A stretch of 64,000 nucleotides of DNA, from the NCBI RefSeq assembly GCF_021650975.2, contig NZ_CP091285.1, positions 4,340,001 to 4,404,000 of the forward strand, read 5' to 3'. Positions 42,634 to 51,339 of the stretch are shown piece after piece (position 1 is the stretch's first letter; every line of letters begins with the position of its first letter). This stretch comes from Flavobacterium jumunjinense. GTDB lineage: Bacteria; Bacteroidota; Bacteroidia; Flavobacteriales; Flavobacteriaceae. Position numbers and translations under genes: made by a program. Under the pieces are notes generated by a model. It made no database searches, had not been told where the DNA came from, and saw only the letters and a program-made list of their open reading frames with translations.

Positions 42634-43318
42634 TTTTGTATTTTCAAATGAACTGGATTATAAACCCATTTCAGATATTTTAGATCAGGGAAAGAGTATT
42701 GTTTTATTAAAAAATGTCCCTTTAAATGATGATATTTTATCGAGTATTGTTTCACATTTAGGTATTCCAATTACCGAATTAAGAAATAACAATAATAAAG
42801 ATGTTTTTGATGTAAAGGTCTTTAAAAATCAAGGTTTGTTTCGCTCAATAGCTAATTCAAACCTTGATTTTCCTTTGCATACTGATTGTGCTGACTTTAA
42901 AGAGACTCCAAATGTAATTGGTTTACTCTGTGTAAATCCTGCACCTAAAAATCAAGGAATAAGTACATTTGCTTTTGTTTCTGATATAGTAAAAAAACTA
43001 GATTTCGATACTATTACTGTTTTACTTGAAGAGAAATGGGCTTTTAAAAATTATTTCAAACCAATTTTAACTCAAAAAAAAGAACAATTCCGTATTTGCT
43101 ATGATAGAATTACTATGGAGTCTTATACAGAACTAAAGGAGGAAAAAATAAAAAAACTAGACTTATTAGATACTATTTTTAAAGAATGTACTTTAGAGTT
43201 GAAATTAGAATCTGGAGATTTAATACTTTTTAGAAATGATTTATTATTGCATGGAAGAACTGGTTTTAAAATAACGTCTAATCGTTTATTTAAAAGAGTA
43301 CGCTTTCATTTGAATTAA
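42608..43318 (+). CDS. TauD/clavaminate-synthase-like Fe(II)/2-oxoglutarate dioxygenase
   Basis: 236 residues. Iron-binding HxD is at LHTDCADF, and the distal His with the 2-oxoglutarate Arg at LHGRTGF...RLFKRVRFHL, so the His-Asp-His facial triad is complete. The double-stranded beta helix lies between. The reaction would be hydroxylation or halogenation-like oxidation of an unknown small substrate. No ATG exists near the N-terminus: candidates are TTG 42608, GTG 42614 (after GGAGG-like context) and TTG 42623, all inside or at the overlap with the upstream gene. Coupled translation is therefore likely. Confidence 0.7.
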   Translation: MTVEDWLINFVFSNELDYKPISDILDQGKSIVLLKNVPLNDDILSSIVSHLGIPITELRNNNNKDVFDVKVFKNQGLFRSIANSNLDFPLHTDCADFKETPNVIGLLCVNPAPKNQGISTFAFVSDIVKKLDFDTITVLLEEKWAFKNYFKPILTQKKEQFRICYDRITMESYTELKEEKIKKLDLLDTIFKECTLELKLESGDLILFRNDLLLHGRTGFKITSNRLFKRVRFHLN

Positions 43319-43336
43319 AATTTATATATATATAAA

Positions 43337-43729
43337 TCATTCAACACTTTCAAATACATAATCAATACATAAAGGTATTTTAGTCGCTGAAATTTTACTT
43401 AATTCTTCAACTGAAAACTCCATATTTCCTTGATTTCCGTAACCATATATCCAAAATGACATAGCTGTTGCACCAGCCTTCTCAAATTCCGATTTATGTT
43501 TGATAATAAAGTCTGCCATCCATTCCACCCTATTCGATTTTATTCTTTCAGGTGTAACAATACAACAAGAACCATAAGGAAGTTTCTTGTCTTTATATTT
43601 TCCGATTTTACCAACCTCATCAAATTCATTAGTCAATCGCATTTCAATGTCGGAAATTTTATTTAAAAGCTTTGGAGAAAAGTTTTCTCCCCATAAATGG
43701 CATTCTGGTTCAACCCTTTTATTTTTCAA
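43337..43729 (-). CDS. DUF4279-like protein
   Basis: 130 residues from a TTG at 43729; no ATG is available upstream before a stop. The sequence CHLWGENFSPKLLNKISDIEMR, LPYGSCCIVTPERIKSNRVEWMADFIIKHKSEFEKAGATAMSFWIYGYG and EFSVEELSKISATKIPLCIDYVF matches the DUF4279 arrangement, a fold of unknown function often in orphan genes. The start is unusual and the N-terminal part may be truncated. A perfect 15-bp inverted repeat lies directly upstream. Confidence 0.5.
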   Translation of the reverse strand: MKNKRVEPECHLWGENFSPKLLNKISDIEMRLTNEFDEVGKIGKYKDKKLPYGSCCIVTPERIKSNRVEWMADFIIKHKSEFEKAGATAMSFWIYGYGNQGNMEFSVEELSKISATKIPLCIDYVFESVE

Positions 43730-43751
43730 ATCATTTATAATTTTATCCGAA

Positions 43752-43806
43752 CAATATACAAAATGCTTTTGAGTGGTTTTTGTTTTTTATTGCATTTTGT
43801 ATATTG
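43752..43806. repeat. Perfect 15-bp inverted repeat
   Basis: CAATATACAAAATGC (43752-43766) and GCATTTTGTATATTG (43792-43806) with a 25-base spacer. It lies between two minus-strand orphan genes. No T run follows, so it is not a typical terminator. Confidence 0.8.
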
Positions 43807-43813
43807 AAGTTTT

Positions 43814-44590
43814 TTAATCCGATTCTCTTAAGTCTAATTGATAATAATACTCATCGTATTCAAAAATAATTTTCTCTGATTTGTAACTATCATAATATAA
43901 AAAAATAGATTGAGATTCTTTTATAAAAATACAATCAATCATTAAATACAATTTTCGAGAAATTTTATCCGACATATTTTCTTCAGAATTTATTATCTCT
44001 TTTCCTTTAAAAAGGAACTCTTTAATTTTCTCAGAATTATCTATTATTGGTTTAAAATCTTCTGTATAAAATCGTAAATGACTTTTTGTTTTTTCTTCTT
44101 TATAGAAACCAATCTCAAAAAAAGCATCTGAATCTTTTTCAAAGTTGATATATTCAGTAGCAAACTCAATAAAGCCCTCGATTAGGTTAACCTTATACTC
44201 TTCATTATTCATAAATGCTTCGACTCTATTTGTAATATCAAAATCGATTGAAATTAAAGATTTCGCTAACCAAGTTATGTCCCAGATTTCACTTCTAAAC
44301 TCTAAACTTGTTGTATTATTTAATGATTTATAAATCAGGTTTATGAATCTTTTATCAATGACAATTTTTTCATTACAATTTGGATTACTAACATCAACAT
44401 AATTTTCTTTATCATCATCTGTAATAACTATAGCATTCTGACCTAAGTAATACAATGAACACTTATCATCACAAACTAGATAATTAATTACTATTTCATC
44501 ATAAATGTTAGTTTTTCGTATCGCAATTATTGGATATTGTTCAGCCTTTACAAATAATTGACTCGATTCTTCTTTTAGACGACATTTCAT
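43814..44590 (-). CDS. Hypothetical cytosolic protein
   Basis: 258 residues, acidic, soluble, not recognised. Visible segments are YPIIAIRKTNIYDEIVINYLVCDDKCSLYYL, ITNRVEAFMNNEEYKVNLIEGFIEFATEYI and a beta-rich C-terminus LYLMIDCIFIKESQSIFLYYDSYKSEKIIFEYDEYYY. Composition (32 percent or less GC, many Ile/Lys/Asn/Glu) matches the surrounding orphan block rather than the conserved flanks. Confidence 0.55.
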   Translation of the reverse strand: MKCRLKEESSQLFVKAEQYPIIAIRKTNIYDEIVINYLVCDDKCSLYYLGQNAIVITDDDKENYVDVSNPNCNEKIVIDKRFINLIYKSLNNTTSLEFRSEIWDITWLAKSLISIDFDITNRVEAFMNNEEYKVNLIEGFIEFATEYINFEKDSDAFFEIGFYKEEKTKSHLRFYTEDFKPIIDNSEKIKEFLFKGKEIINSEENMSDKISRKLYLMIDCIFIKESQSIFLYYDSYKSEKIIFEYDEYYYQLDLRESD

Positions 44591-44723
44591 TTTTTAAGTA
44601 ACTTTTGATAAGAATTCCAAAACCATTTTATTCTTCCTATTTACTAACATTAAATTCGCTCTTTATTATTACGTTTAATATATAAATGACATGTTTATCT
44701 ATTAAATACAAGTACTTAAATTA

Positions 44724-45860
44724 TTATTTGTTTTTTCTTCGAGAACTTGCCCCTGCTTCTATTTTTTCTTCAAGAACCAAAAGAACAGTCTTTTTTAAAT
44801 CTTCATAATTTAAATCTTCGTTAAATCCGTATCTAAAAGTTGAATGTGCTCCTCCTTTGTCCATTCCTAATACATATTTAGGCCCACCTAACTCTACCGA
44901 AACTGGCGAATTTTCTGTTTGAATTGTAAATTCTGTTTCTCCTTTCTCATTAGGTATGTAAAATACATGTTTGTAATATAATTGTCCTTCTTTAACCGCA
45001 AATCGTTCAAAAGCAAGTATCAATTTTCCATTCCATTCAAATTGATCAAAACAAAACATACTTTTCAAATTCCCCTCTAATTCCCCGCCCTTATAGGCTT
45101 GGTATAGTTTTTCTCTTAAAGGTTTTGCTTTTTCATATTCTTTTTTACCATAATAAACTTGAATTAATTTAGCATAAGATTGATAATCATTTGGAGCTAT
45201 TTCAATTAATTCTTTATAAGCAATTTCAGATTTGTCATAGTTTTTATTTAGATATTCATACAATCCTATGTTATAAAGTATGGTTATATATGAACCTGAT
45301 TCTTTAGAAATGATTTCACTCGATTTATAGAATGCTTCTAAAGCTTTTTCAAGTTGATTGAGTTGTACATAAACTTGAGGAATCATCACAAAAGCCCTTT
45401 CGGTTGGATCATTCTTTTCTGTAGCAGTAGTGTAGGCAATAAGTGCTTTATTATATTCCTTTTGACTAAAATAAGAATCACCTAAACCACTAAAATAGTT
45501 TGTGTTTTTGGAGTCTAATTCTATCGCAGTATTGAAAGATGTAATTGCTTTATCAAACTGTCCCATATAATTATAGGTCATTCCTTTAATAAAGTGAGCA
45601 TCTGGATTTGATTTATCTTTCTTGATTGAAATATCCATTATTTTAATGGCATTATTATCATCTGCCTTCATATAATAAGCCATGCCAATATAATAAACTG
45701 CTTCAGCGGGATATTCATTTACTTTATCAGAATGCTTCGAAATAATTAAATCATAACTTTTCTCTTCATAAGCTTTTTTTAATTCACTTATAATTTGCTC
45801 TTGTGCATAATTACTTATCCCTAAAAGACAAATTGCAACTGTTAGCAGAACTTTTTTCAT
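44724..45860 (-). CDS. Exported TPR-repeat protein
   Basis: 378 residues. Signal peptide MKKVLLTVAICLLGISNYAQ. Residues about 22-255 are TPR repeats, e.g. AVYYIGMAYYMKADDNNAIKIMD, PDAHFIKGMTYNYMGQFDKAITSF, YFSGLGDSYFSQKEYNKALIAY, YDKSEIAYKELIEIAPNDYQSY and KKEYEKAKPLREKLYQAYKGGELEGN. The C-terminal 120 residues (FDQFEWNGKLILAFERFAV, GPKYVLGMDKGG, YEDLKKTVLLVLEEK) match the end of the protein at 14272-15102. Expected to be periplasmic and a protein-protein scaffold. A full promoter lies 65-95 bp upstream. Confidence 0.8.
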   Translation of the reverse strand: MKKVLLTVAICLLGISNYAQEQIISELKKAYEEKSYDLIISKHSDKVNEYPAEAVYYIGMAYYMKADDNNAIKIMDISIKKDKSNPDAHFIKGMTYNYMGQFDKAITSFNTAIELDSKNTNYFSGLGDSYFSQKEYNKALIAYTTATEKNDPTERAFVMIPQVYVQLNQLEKALEAFYKSSEIISKESGSYITILYNIGLYEYLNKNYDKSEIAYKELIEIAPNDYQSYAKLIQVYYGKKEYEKAKPLREKLYQAYKGGELEGNLKSMFCFDQFEWNGKLILAFERFAVKEGQLYYKHVFYIPNEKGETEFTIQTENSPVSVELGGPKYVLGMDKGGAHSTFRYGFNEDLNYEDLKKTVLLVLEEKIEAGASSRRKNK

Positions 45861-45924
45861 AATTATAAACTTTTTTAATGTATTATATTGTAATGTGTAT
45901 TTTTTAGACTATTGATTATTCTTA

Positions 45925-45955
45925 CAAATCTAATCTATCTTTTCACAACTTACAA
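45925..45955 (-). promoter_or_regulatory. Promoter of the TPR gene (minus strand)
   Basis: On the minus strand TTG (45955-45953), 20 bases, then TAGATTTG (45932-45925). The preceding CCTATTTGTAAGTT is identical to the promoter at 48449-48479. Confidence 0.7.
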
Positions 45956-45975
45956 ATAGGCGTTTTGGAGAAGTT

Positions 45976-46401
45976 TTATGGCAATAGTAATCTATACTTA
46001 TTTTTCTCTTTTAATTCGTAAATGTAAATATCATTTGTGGCAACATTCACATTCTTTCTAATTTCAATTGGCTTTTTTTTCATATGTTCCATGCCTTCAT
46101 TTCGGGTTATATTTGAACTTTTTAACACTGAAATAATAGGATGGTTTAAACTTATAATATAATCAACTTTAGATTTCTTATTTTTTTCTATTCCGTAAAT
46201 TTTAATGCCTTGAATTTCTAAATCACCGATTAAATACCCATAACTATCTGGAGCTAAAAAAGTATCTAAAAACAGGCTGTCATTTATTATTTCATACTTA
46301 AATTTCCCAATGAATTTATATTCTGCTTTTATTTCATAATTACAACTTATTAAACAAAATGAAACGAATAAAAAAACACCTATAATCCTTATAGTATACA
46401 T
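45976..46401 (-). CDS. Lipoprotein of unknown function
   Basis: 141 residues from ATG 46401. The frame extends to 46455, but starting at 46401 gives a standard lipoprotein signal MYTIRIIGVFLFVSFCLISC. The mature part has FIGKFKYEIINDSLFLDTFLAPDSYGYLIGDLEIQGIKIYG and a short C-terminal beta segment (EIRKNVNVATNDIYIYELK). No family is recognised. It is one of several orphan lipoproteins in the 43-50 kb block. Confidence 0.6.
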   Translation of the reverse strand: MYTIRIIGVFLFVSFCLISCNYEIKAEYKFIGKFKYEIINDSLFLDTFLAPDSYGYLIGDLEIQGIKIYGIEKNKKSKVDYIISLNHPIISVLKSSNITRNEGMEHMKKKPIEIRKNVNVATNDIYIYELKEKNKYRLLLP

Positions 46402-46561
46402 TAATAATCCTTTTAATTTTCGAAAATCATTTTCTGTTTTTTTCATACTAAGCATAATTGAATTTAAGTAATATTTTCTATTTACATTTTAAAAAACGAA
46501 CTCCTATTCATACAACTTATAGTTGTGTTTTCAATAGTTTCTATTATTTAAAGATTTACCG

Positions 46562-47062
46562 CTATCCTATGTCTATCACTATTTCACGAATTTCATTATT
46601 AACCAGTAAATGAAATGAAATCTTTTTAAACGATACTTTTAAATCTGGATCAAAATTCAACCCTTTAAGTTCATTATCTATTGGTATCATCACCTTTGCA
46701 CCTGATTCGCTTTGAAATAAGCTTCCAAGAACAATATCATAATCTTTCAAACTAGCATTTGGTATACAAACGCTATTGCTTTCAATATCAACAATTACAA
46801 CAGGAATTCCTTCAAACGCTTTTACGTTCCTAAAATACAATATGTAATGGTTTCGTTTTTCAGTTTCTTCAAAATTAGACTTCGACAAGAAAAGCTTAGC
46901 ATCATCTATTTTCAGTTGGTTACAGTACACCTCGCTTTTTGTTTTTTCTCCTATTATTCTAGCGCTCCCAACAATATACTTACCAATAATTGGATTTTTA
47001 TAGCTAATGATTAAAAAAAGTACGACTACAAAAATGGTGAAAAATATAAGTGTCTTTTTCAT
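46562..47062 (-). CDS. Membrane-anchored hypothetical protein
   Basis: 166 residues from ATG 47062. A longer frame to 47116 would overlap the upstream gene (stop at 47076). The chosen start gives MKKTLIFFTIFVVVLFLIISYKN, an N-terminal anchor or signal. The rest reads VGSARIIGEKTKSEVYCNQLKIDDAKLFL, VVIVDIESNSVCIPNASLKDYDIVLGSLFQSE and a C-terminal EIREIVIDIG. It is not recognised. Confidence 0.55.
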   Translation of the reverse strand: MKKTLIFFTIFVVVLFLIISYKNPIIGKYIVGSARIIGEKTKSEVYCNQLKIDDAKLFLSKSNFEETEKRNHYILYFRNVKAFEGIPVVIVDIESNSVCIPNASLKDYDIVLGSLFQSESGAKVMIPIDNELKGLNFDPDLKVSFKKISFHLLVNNEIREIVIDIG

Positions 47063-47075
47063 TTTTTTAAATTCA

Positions 47076-47525
47076 TTAACCATCAATTGACATATACTTG
47101 GGTTGCATTCCTTCAAAATCTATTGTAACAAAATGTCTCATCGATTTAGCATCATACGTGATTGACCATTCGGTATTTTCATTTTTAATTTCCCCAATTG
47201 AAATTGCATCAGAATCAAATTGAGAATCAAAGTTTTCTAGTCCCGATTCTTCTAAATTATCTTCTAGTTCTTTCTTTAAAAAAGGAAGGATTATATTTTC
47301 TTTAATTATTATGTATTCGCTATCCAGTTTTTTAAAAAATATTTTCTGCTCGTCGGTTGGTCCTTTTTCATCAGCAGTAAGAATTATTCCTATTAAGTTA
47401 CCTTGAAATTGCACTTGTCCAGCATAATAGCTTTTTGAAGTCACTTTTAAGCTTCTATAGTTTAATTCTCCAAAAAAGTCGTCAACAAACTTTGGTTTCA
47501 TCTTAAAAATATCAAAAATTCCCAT
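47076..47525 (-). CDS. Hypothetical cytosolic protein
   Basis: 149 residues. It begins MGIFDIFKMKPKFVDDFFGE and has RSLKVTSKSYYAGQVQFQGNLIGIILTADEKGPTDEQKIFFKKLDSEY, then a helical part and a C-terminal ENTEWSITYDAKSMRHFVTIDFEGMQPKYMSIDG. The order is reminiscent of DUF2004/DUF6985-type small proteins found in orphan clusters, but this is weak. The stop lies 13 bases before the start chosen for the next gene. Confidence 0.5.
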   Translation of the reverse strand: MGIFDIFKMKPKFVDDFFGELNYRSLKVTSKSYYAGQVQFQGNLIGIILTADEKGPTDEQKIFFKKLDSEYIIIKENIILPFLKKELEDNLEESGLENFDSQFDSDAISIGEIKNENTEWSITYDAKSMRHFVTIDFEGMQPKYMSIDG

Positions 47526-47655
47526 ACTGTTTTTTAAAAAAAAATTAAATCTAAATTCCTTATTTTCTTTTCATTATTCTGCTTTGGAAAATTTATCTGT
47601 TTTAAAAATTATTTTTTATTTTAATGTGGAAATAGCAGCATTTTATTCAGTACAG

Positions 47656-48384
47656 TTAATGTCTTGATAATTTAGAAGTGATGGGTTCCCAATCATTATA
47701 GAAATTCCAGAAAACATCACCTACATTCTTAACTTCAAAACCTGACTTTTCTATTTCTTTTTTACTAAAATCAACAATATATATTCCTTTTTTGTCGCAG
47801 ATTTCAATTAACTTAATTTTTAAATTAAAATCAGATTTTCTTTTTTCTAGAAGAATTCCTCTTGCGTTACAGTTTCCTTCTTGATATAATTTTTCTTGCT
47901 CATCATCTATATAAGTTCTCAAGAATTTAAATGTTAGTGTATCACCAACTTTATATTTTCTAAAAAAACTTTTATCTTCTTTATATTTTTCTTTATTTAC
48001 TTTCCTCCAATATCTTTGGTAAGGTTTGATAAGCGACTTGAAATTAACCTTTTTATTGTTTAACTTTCTATGAAATGCTTTTAAAACAATTGAGCATATA
48101 TCTCTTTTCGAAAATATTCCATTTTTGATAAAAAAATCTATAGCAGGCGGTTCTTCTAGTATCCAAATTATTTTTGATACTTCTATAGGAAGATATCCTG
48201 AAATAGAGGTTTCAGGAAGATTTTTAAATTCTTTTTTATCTTTTTCACTCCAAATATATTCCATGTATTCTAGTCCATCTTCAAGATTTAATGGAGTATA
48301 ATTTTCATCATATTTTTTTAACTCTTCTTGTGAAAAAGTCACTTGCAAATGAAATATAATAATCAGTACAAAAAGTTTTTTCAT
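47656..48384 (-). CDS. Exported hypothetical protein
   Basis: 242 residues. Signal peptide MKKLFVLIIIFHLQVTFSQ. The rest is basic and helical (LEYMEYIWSEKDKKEFKNLPETSISGYLP, AFHRKLNNKKVNFKSLIKPYQRYWRKV), then a beta part KVGDTLTFKFLRTYIDDEQEK and a C-terminal VGDVFWNFYNDWEPITSKL. Not recognised. A complete promoter lies 65-95 bp upstream and resembles that of the TPR gene. Confidence 0.6.
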   Translation of the reverse strand: MKKLFVLIIIFHLQVTFSQEELKKYDENYTPLNLEDGLEYMEYIWSEKDKKEFKNLPETSISGYLPIEVSKIIWILEEPPAIDFFIKNGIFSKRDICSIVLKAFHRKLNNKKVNFKSLIKPYQRYWRKVNKEKYKEDKSFFRKYKVGDTLTFKFLRTYIDDEQEKLYQEGNCNARGILLEKRKSDFNLKIKLIEICDKKGIYIVDFSKKEIEKSGFEVKNVGDVFWNFYNDWEPITSKLSRH

Positions 48385-48448
48385 AATATGTCTATACTAT
48401 AAGCTTATCTATATTCTCTATATAGACAATTATAAATTCTATTTACTA

Positions 48449-48479
48449 CAAACCTACTCCATCTTTTTATAACTTACAA
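48449..48479 (-). promoter_or_regulatory. Promoter of the gene at 47656 (minus strand)
   Basis: On the minus strand TTG (48479-48477), 20 bases, then TAGGTTTG (48456-48449), exact TAnnTTTG. Confidence 0.7.
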
Positions 48480-48584
48480 ATAGGATTTTTCTATTATTCT
48501 ACTTGGAAAAATTCAACTGTTTCCTAAACATCTTATTTTCTTTGATTGTAAGTAAAGAAAACATTGCTACACTTAGTAATTAGA

Positions 48585-48866
48585 TTAGCTTTTGTTTATA
48601 TAAAATCCTTTTTCTTTAGTTGCTAAATTTTCAATTATTAGTTTTTTACCGTAACAGAAAATTATTTTTGCTTTTCCTTGATTTGTTTCAATTATTCTAT
48701 CGCTCACTTTAAAAGCGTTTTTTGCTAACCAATCTCCAATATGAGTTCCTTCTGCGTATTTCCAATCTTGATTTTCAATAAAAGATTCCGAATTAAGATA
48801 AATACATCCGACAATCGCAAGTCCAATTATTGGACTTACTATTTTTAAAATTAGTTTTTTATACAT
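48585..48866 (-). CDS. Small membrane-anchored protein
   Basis: 93 residues. The N-terminus MYKKLILKIVSPIIGLAIVGC is a hydrophobic anchor and could be a lipoprotein signal (IVGC). The mature part has WKYAEGTHIGDWLAKNAFKVSDRIIETNQGKAKIIFCYGKKLIIEN. Not recognised. It lies alone between two other orphan genes. Confidence 0.5.
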   Translation of the reverse strand: MYKKLILKIVSPIIGLAIVGCIYLNSESFIENQDWKYAEGTHIGDWLAKNAFKVSDRIIETNQGKAKIIFCYGKKLIIENLATKEKGFYINKS

Positions 48867-48948
48867 ACAAAAAAGATATTCTAATGACTATACTCAATTT
48901 GTAAAAAATATAATTATTGATTAGTAATAAATTTAAAATTCTCTGACT

Positions 48949-49599
48949 TTAAACTCTTTTTAAAACCTTTACAGAATTAGTTATAAACGTTTTTAAATCG
49001 TTTGTTTCATAAGTAATCTCTAAGCTTCCACCAGTTGCTTCACCTTCAGCTTCTTCTAAACCACTAAAAATCATTAAATAATTACCATTTTCTTTCAGTT
49101 TAATATCGGTTTCACTTCTTCCAGAAATGTGAGAGAAATTTTTATTTTTTAATTTAATTATGTTTTCCAAACGTAAAGTTTCGGATTCTGTAAGTTTGTC
49201 AAAACCATTTCCTAAATCAATGATATTATTATTTTTAATTTGCATTTTTTGATAATGGACACAGCCACCTGTCCCACAAGTTTCCCAATAGAATGAAATT
49301 ATATTATTTTCAAAACTAGTAATTTCCTTCAGATGATTTTTTTCGCCTTCATCAAACAAATCTGCTTTAAAAATCATGTTTTCGGCAATTTTATTAATAA
49401 CTTCATCTGTATAATTAGACAACTCTTTAGAAAAATGATTGTTTTTTAAATCTTCTGAAACCTTTGCTATTGTTATTTCTGTTTCTTTTAAAGTATCTTT
49501 TTTAGTTTCCAACAATATTTGAGAATTTACTGTTGTCTTTTCTTTTTTACAAGACAAAACTGAAATAGCTAAAAAGCTATATAGAAAGATTTTTTTCAT
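48949..49599 (-). CDS. Lipoprotein of unknown function
   Basis: 216 residues from ATG 49599. A longer frame to 49722 is rejected because a complete promoter (49633-49663) lies inside it. The chosen start gives MKKIFLYSFLAISVLSC, a lipoprotein signal. The mature part contains IISFYWETCGTGGCVHYQKMQIKNNNIIDLG, with a C-x5-C pair, and LKENGNYLMIFSGLEEAEGEATGGSLEITYETN. Not recognised. An inverted repeat TACGTA-GAAA-TACGTA is located 98 bp upstream, outside the promoter. Confidence 0.65.
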   Translation of the reverse strand: MKKIFLYSFLAISVLSCKKEKTTVNSQILLETKKDTLKETEITIAKVSEDLKNNHFSKELSNYTDEVINKIAENMIFKADLFDEGEKNHLKEITSFENNIISFYWETCGTGGCVHYQKMQIKNNNIIDLGNGFDKLTESETLRLENIIKLKNKNFSHISGRSETDIKLKENGNYLMIFSGLEEAEGEATGGSLEITYETNDLKTFITNSVKVLKRV

Positions 49600-49632
49600 T
49601 TTATTTTTTTGCGTTAGTATATTCTGTGAACA

Positions 49633-49663
49633 CAAACCTAAACCATTCCTTCCAAACATGCAA
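49633..49663 (-). promoter_or_regulatory. Promoter of the lipoprotein gene at 48949 (minus strand)
   Basis: On the minus strand TTG (49663-49661), 20 bases, then TAGGTTTG (49640-49633). It fixes the start codon at 49599. Confidence 0.75.
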
Positions 49664-49696
49664 TACGTATTTATACGTAATTTTGACTGTTTTTTG

Positions 49697-49712
49697 TACG
49701 TAGAAATACGTA
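49697..49712. promoter_or_regulatory. Candidate operator TACGTA-GAAA-TACGTA
   Basis: Perfect inverted repeat with a GAAA spacer; CGTATTTATACG lies 30 bp away (49666-49677). It sits between the divergent genes at 49599 and 49959 and matches the sites at 3075 and 10235 in layout. The 359-base gap 49600-49958 otherwise shows only promoters. Confidence 0.4.
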
Positions 49713-49934
49713 GAAATGACAATTCATTTACTTTTTCAAAGATAGTATAGTGGTTTTTATTTTTTGTGCGGAAAACTGTAGATTAAGAAAGTTTTTATTT
49801 TTGTGAATATTAGACACAGAATATAACGATAAACAGAAATAACTTAATCTCTTAACACAAAACAGATAAGTCTATCATCTTTTATCTATTATCTCTCGTC
49901 TGATTAATATCTATAGAGTATTTAAAAAAAATCT

Positions 49935-49942
49935 TACTTTTG
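49935..49942 (+). promoter_or_regulatory. -7 element TACTTTTG
   Basis: Exact TAnnTTTG match, 16 bp upstream of the alpha/beta hydrolase start at 49959. Confidence 0.5.
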
Positions 49943-49958
49943 AAGTCTATAAACAAAA

Positions 49959-51254
49959 ATGACAACCATGAAAAAAATTGTATTACTACTACTTTTTATT
50001 TTTAACCTTACTTTTTCGCAAAAAAAAATAACCGAAAAATCGGAAATGTTCTATTATAGTCTAGACCTATATAGTGAGCATTATGCAGATAAAGAATTTA
50101 AATTATCCGCAGCTGTTCGCATCGAAAACTTTTTACCCAATTCTAAATTAGATATGGGATTCATAGAAAAAGATGAAGATCAAAAATATATAAACTATAC
50201 GAGTTTATACTATGATAATGTTAGAAATACCGATTGGAAAACTTATGAAGTTAAAGGGACTATTAATCCTAAATCTAAAAACTTTTCAGTAAGTATTATT
50301 TGTAGAAACAAAGGCGATTTTTATTTTGATGATTTTAAACTTCAAATAAAAAACGATAGAGGCAAATGGGAAACTATAAAACTTGAAAACCCTGGTTTTG
50401 AAGAAGGAATTAATTTAAAACAATGGAACAACTTTGTGAACAATGGGAATCAAATTGAACCCGAAAACTTCACCTATACGCATACTACAGAAAAACCATT
50501 TAAAGGAAAATCTTGTTTGCATATTAAAGGAACTGATATTTTAGGAAGTTCATCTCATGGTAAATTTTTAGAAGCCAATGGTGTTCAATTGTATTATGAA
50601 ACTTATGGAGAAGGAGAACCGCTATTGCTATTGCATGGAAACGGTCAGTCTATCAATGCTTTTAGCAAACAAGTAGAAGAATATGCAAAACATTATAAAG
50701 TGATTCTAGTAGATTGTCGTGGTAGGGGAAACTCTGGCTATCAAGACGATGTGGAACTTACTTTTGATGTAGAAATTGAAGATTTGAAACAATTTTTAGA
50801 GAAAATAAACATAGAGAAAACACATATTGTGGGTTGGAGTGATGGTGGCATTTTAGGTATATTAATGGCTATTAAACATCCAGAAAAAGTAGATAAAATG
50901 GTTTCTATGGCTGGGAATATATTTCCAGCTGGTATGATTGATAAAGAAGAATTAATGGATTACATTAAACAACTTGAAAAATTAAATGACAAGCATCAAT
51001 ACGACAAAAATATAGATTTCATATATTTAGATTATAAATATCCAAATCTTGACTATAAAGATTTAAATGTAATAACGAGTAAATGTCTAATTATGGCTGG
51101 AGATCGTGACGAAATAAAAACAGAACATACAGTGAAAATTTTTGAAAACATTCCCAATGCACAGTTGGCAATTGTTCCAAACGCTACGCATTATCTACCA
51201 AGTAAAAATCCAGAATTATTTAATCAAATTGTATTGCGTTTTTTGAAAGAGTAA
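49959..51254 (+). CDS. Secreted alpha/beta hydrolase with N-terminal beta-sandwich domain
   Basis: 431 residues. Signal peptide at the N-terminus (MTTMKKIVLLLLFIFNLTFSQ; the second ATG at 49968 gives the usual form). Residues about 25-195 are a beta-sandwich that looks carbohydrate-binding-like (NPGFEEGINLKQWNNF, KGKSCLHIKG). Residues about 205-431 are an alpha/beta hydrolase: LLLLHGNGQSI, VDCRGRGNSGY, GWSDGGILG (nucleophile Ser at about residue 294), AGDRDEI (acid) and NATHYLP (His). Substrate unknown. The gene is separate from its neighbours with its own -7 box. Confidence 0.85.
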   Translation: MTTMKKIVLLLLFIFNLTFSQKKITEKSEMFYYSLDLYSEHYADKEFKLSAAVRIENFLPNSKLDMGFIEKDEDQKYINYTSLYYDNVRNTDWKTYEVKGTINPKSKNFSVSIICRNKGDFYFDDFKLQIKNDRGKWETIKLENPGFEEGINLKQWNNFVNNGNQIEPENFTYTHTTEKPFKGKSCLHIKGTDILGSSSHGKFLEANGVQLYYETYGEGEPLLLLHGNGQSINAFSKQVEEYAKHYKVILVDCRGRGNSGYQDDVELTFDVEIEDLKQFLEKINIEKTHIVGWSDGGILGILMAIKHPEKVDKMVSMAGNIFPAGMIDKEELMDYIKQLEKLNDKHQYDKNIDFIYLDYKYPNLDYKDLNVITSKCLIMAGDRDEIKTEHTVKIFENIPNAQLAIVPNATHYLPSKNPELFNQIVLRFLKE

Positions 51255-51339
51255 ATAAAAAATAAATGGCATTAAAGTTGTAACACAACATACAACTATT
51301 TAAAAATCGAACTCGTCTATTTAAGTAAAATCAAAAACT

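Noticed and set aside
49600..49722. N-terminal extension of the lipoprotein gene to 49722
   Set aside because: A complete promoter lies inside it, and the downstream ATG gives a proper lipoprotein signal.
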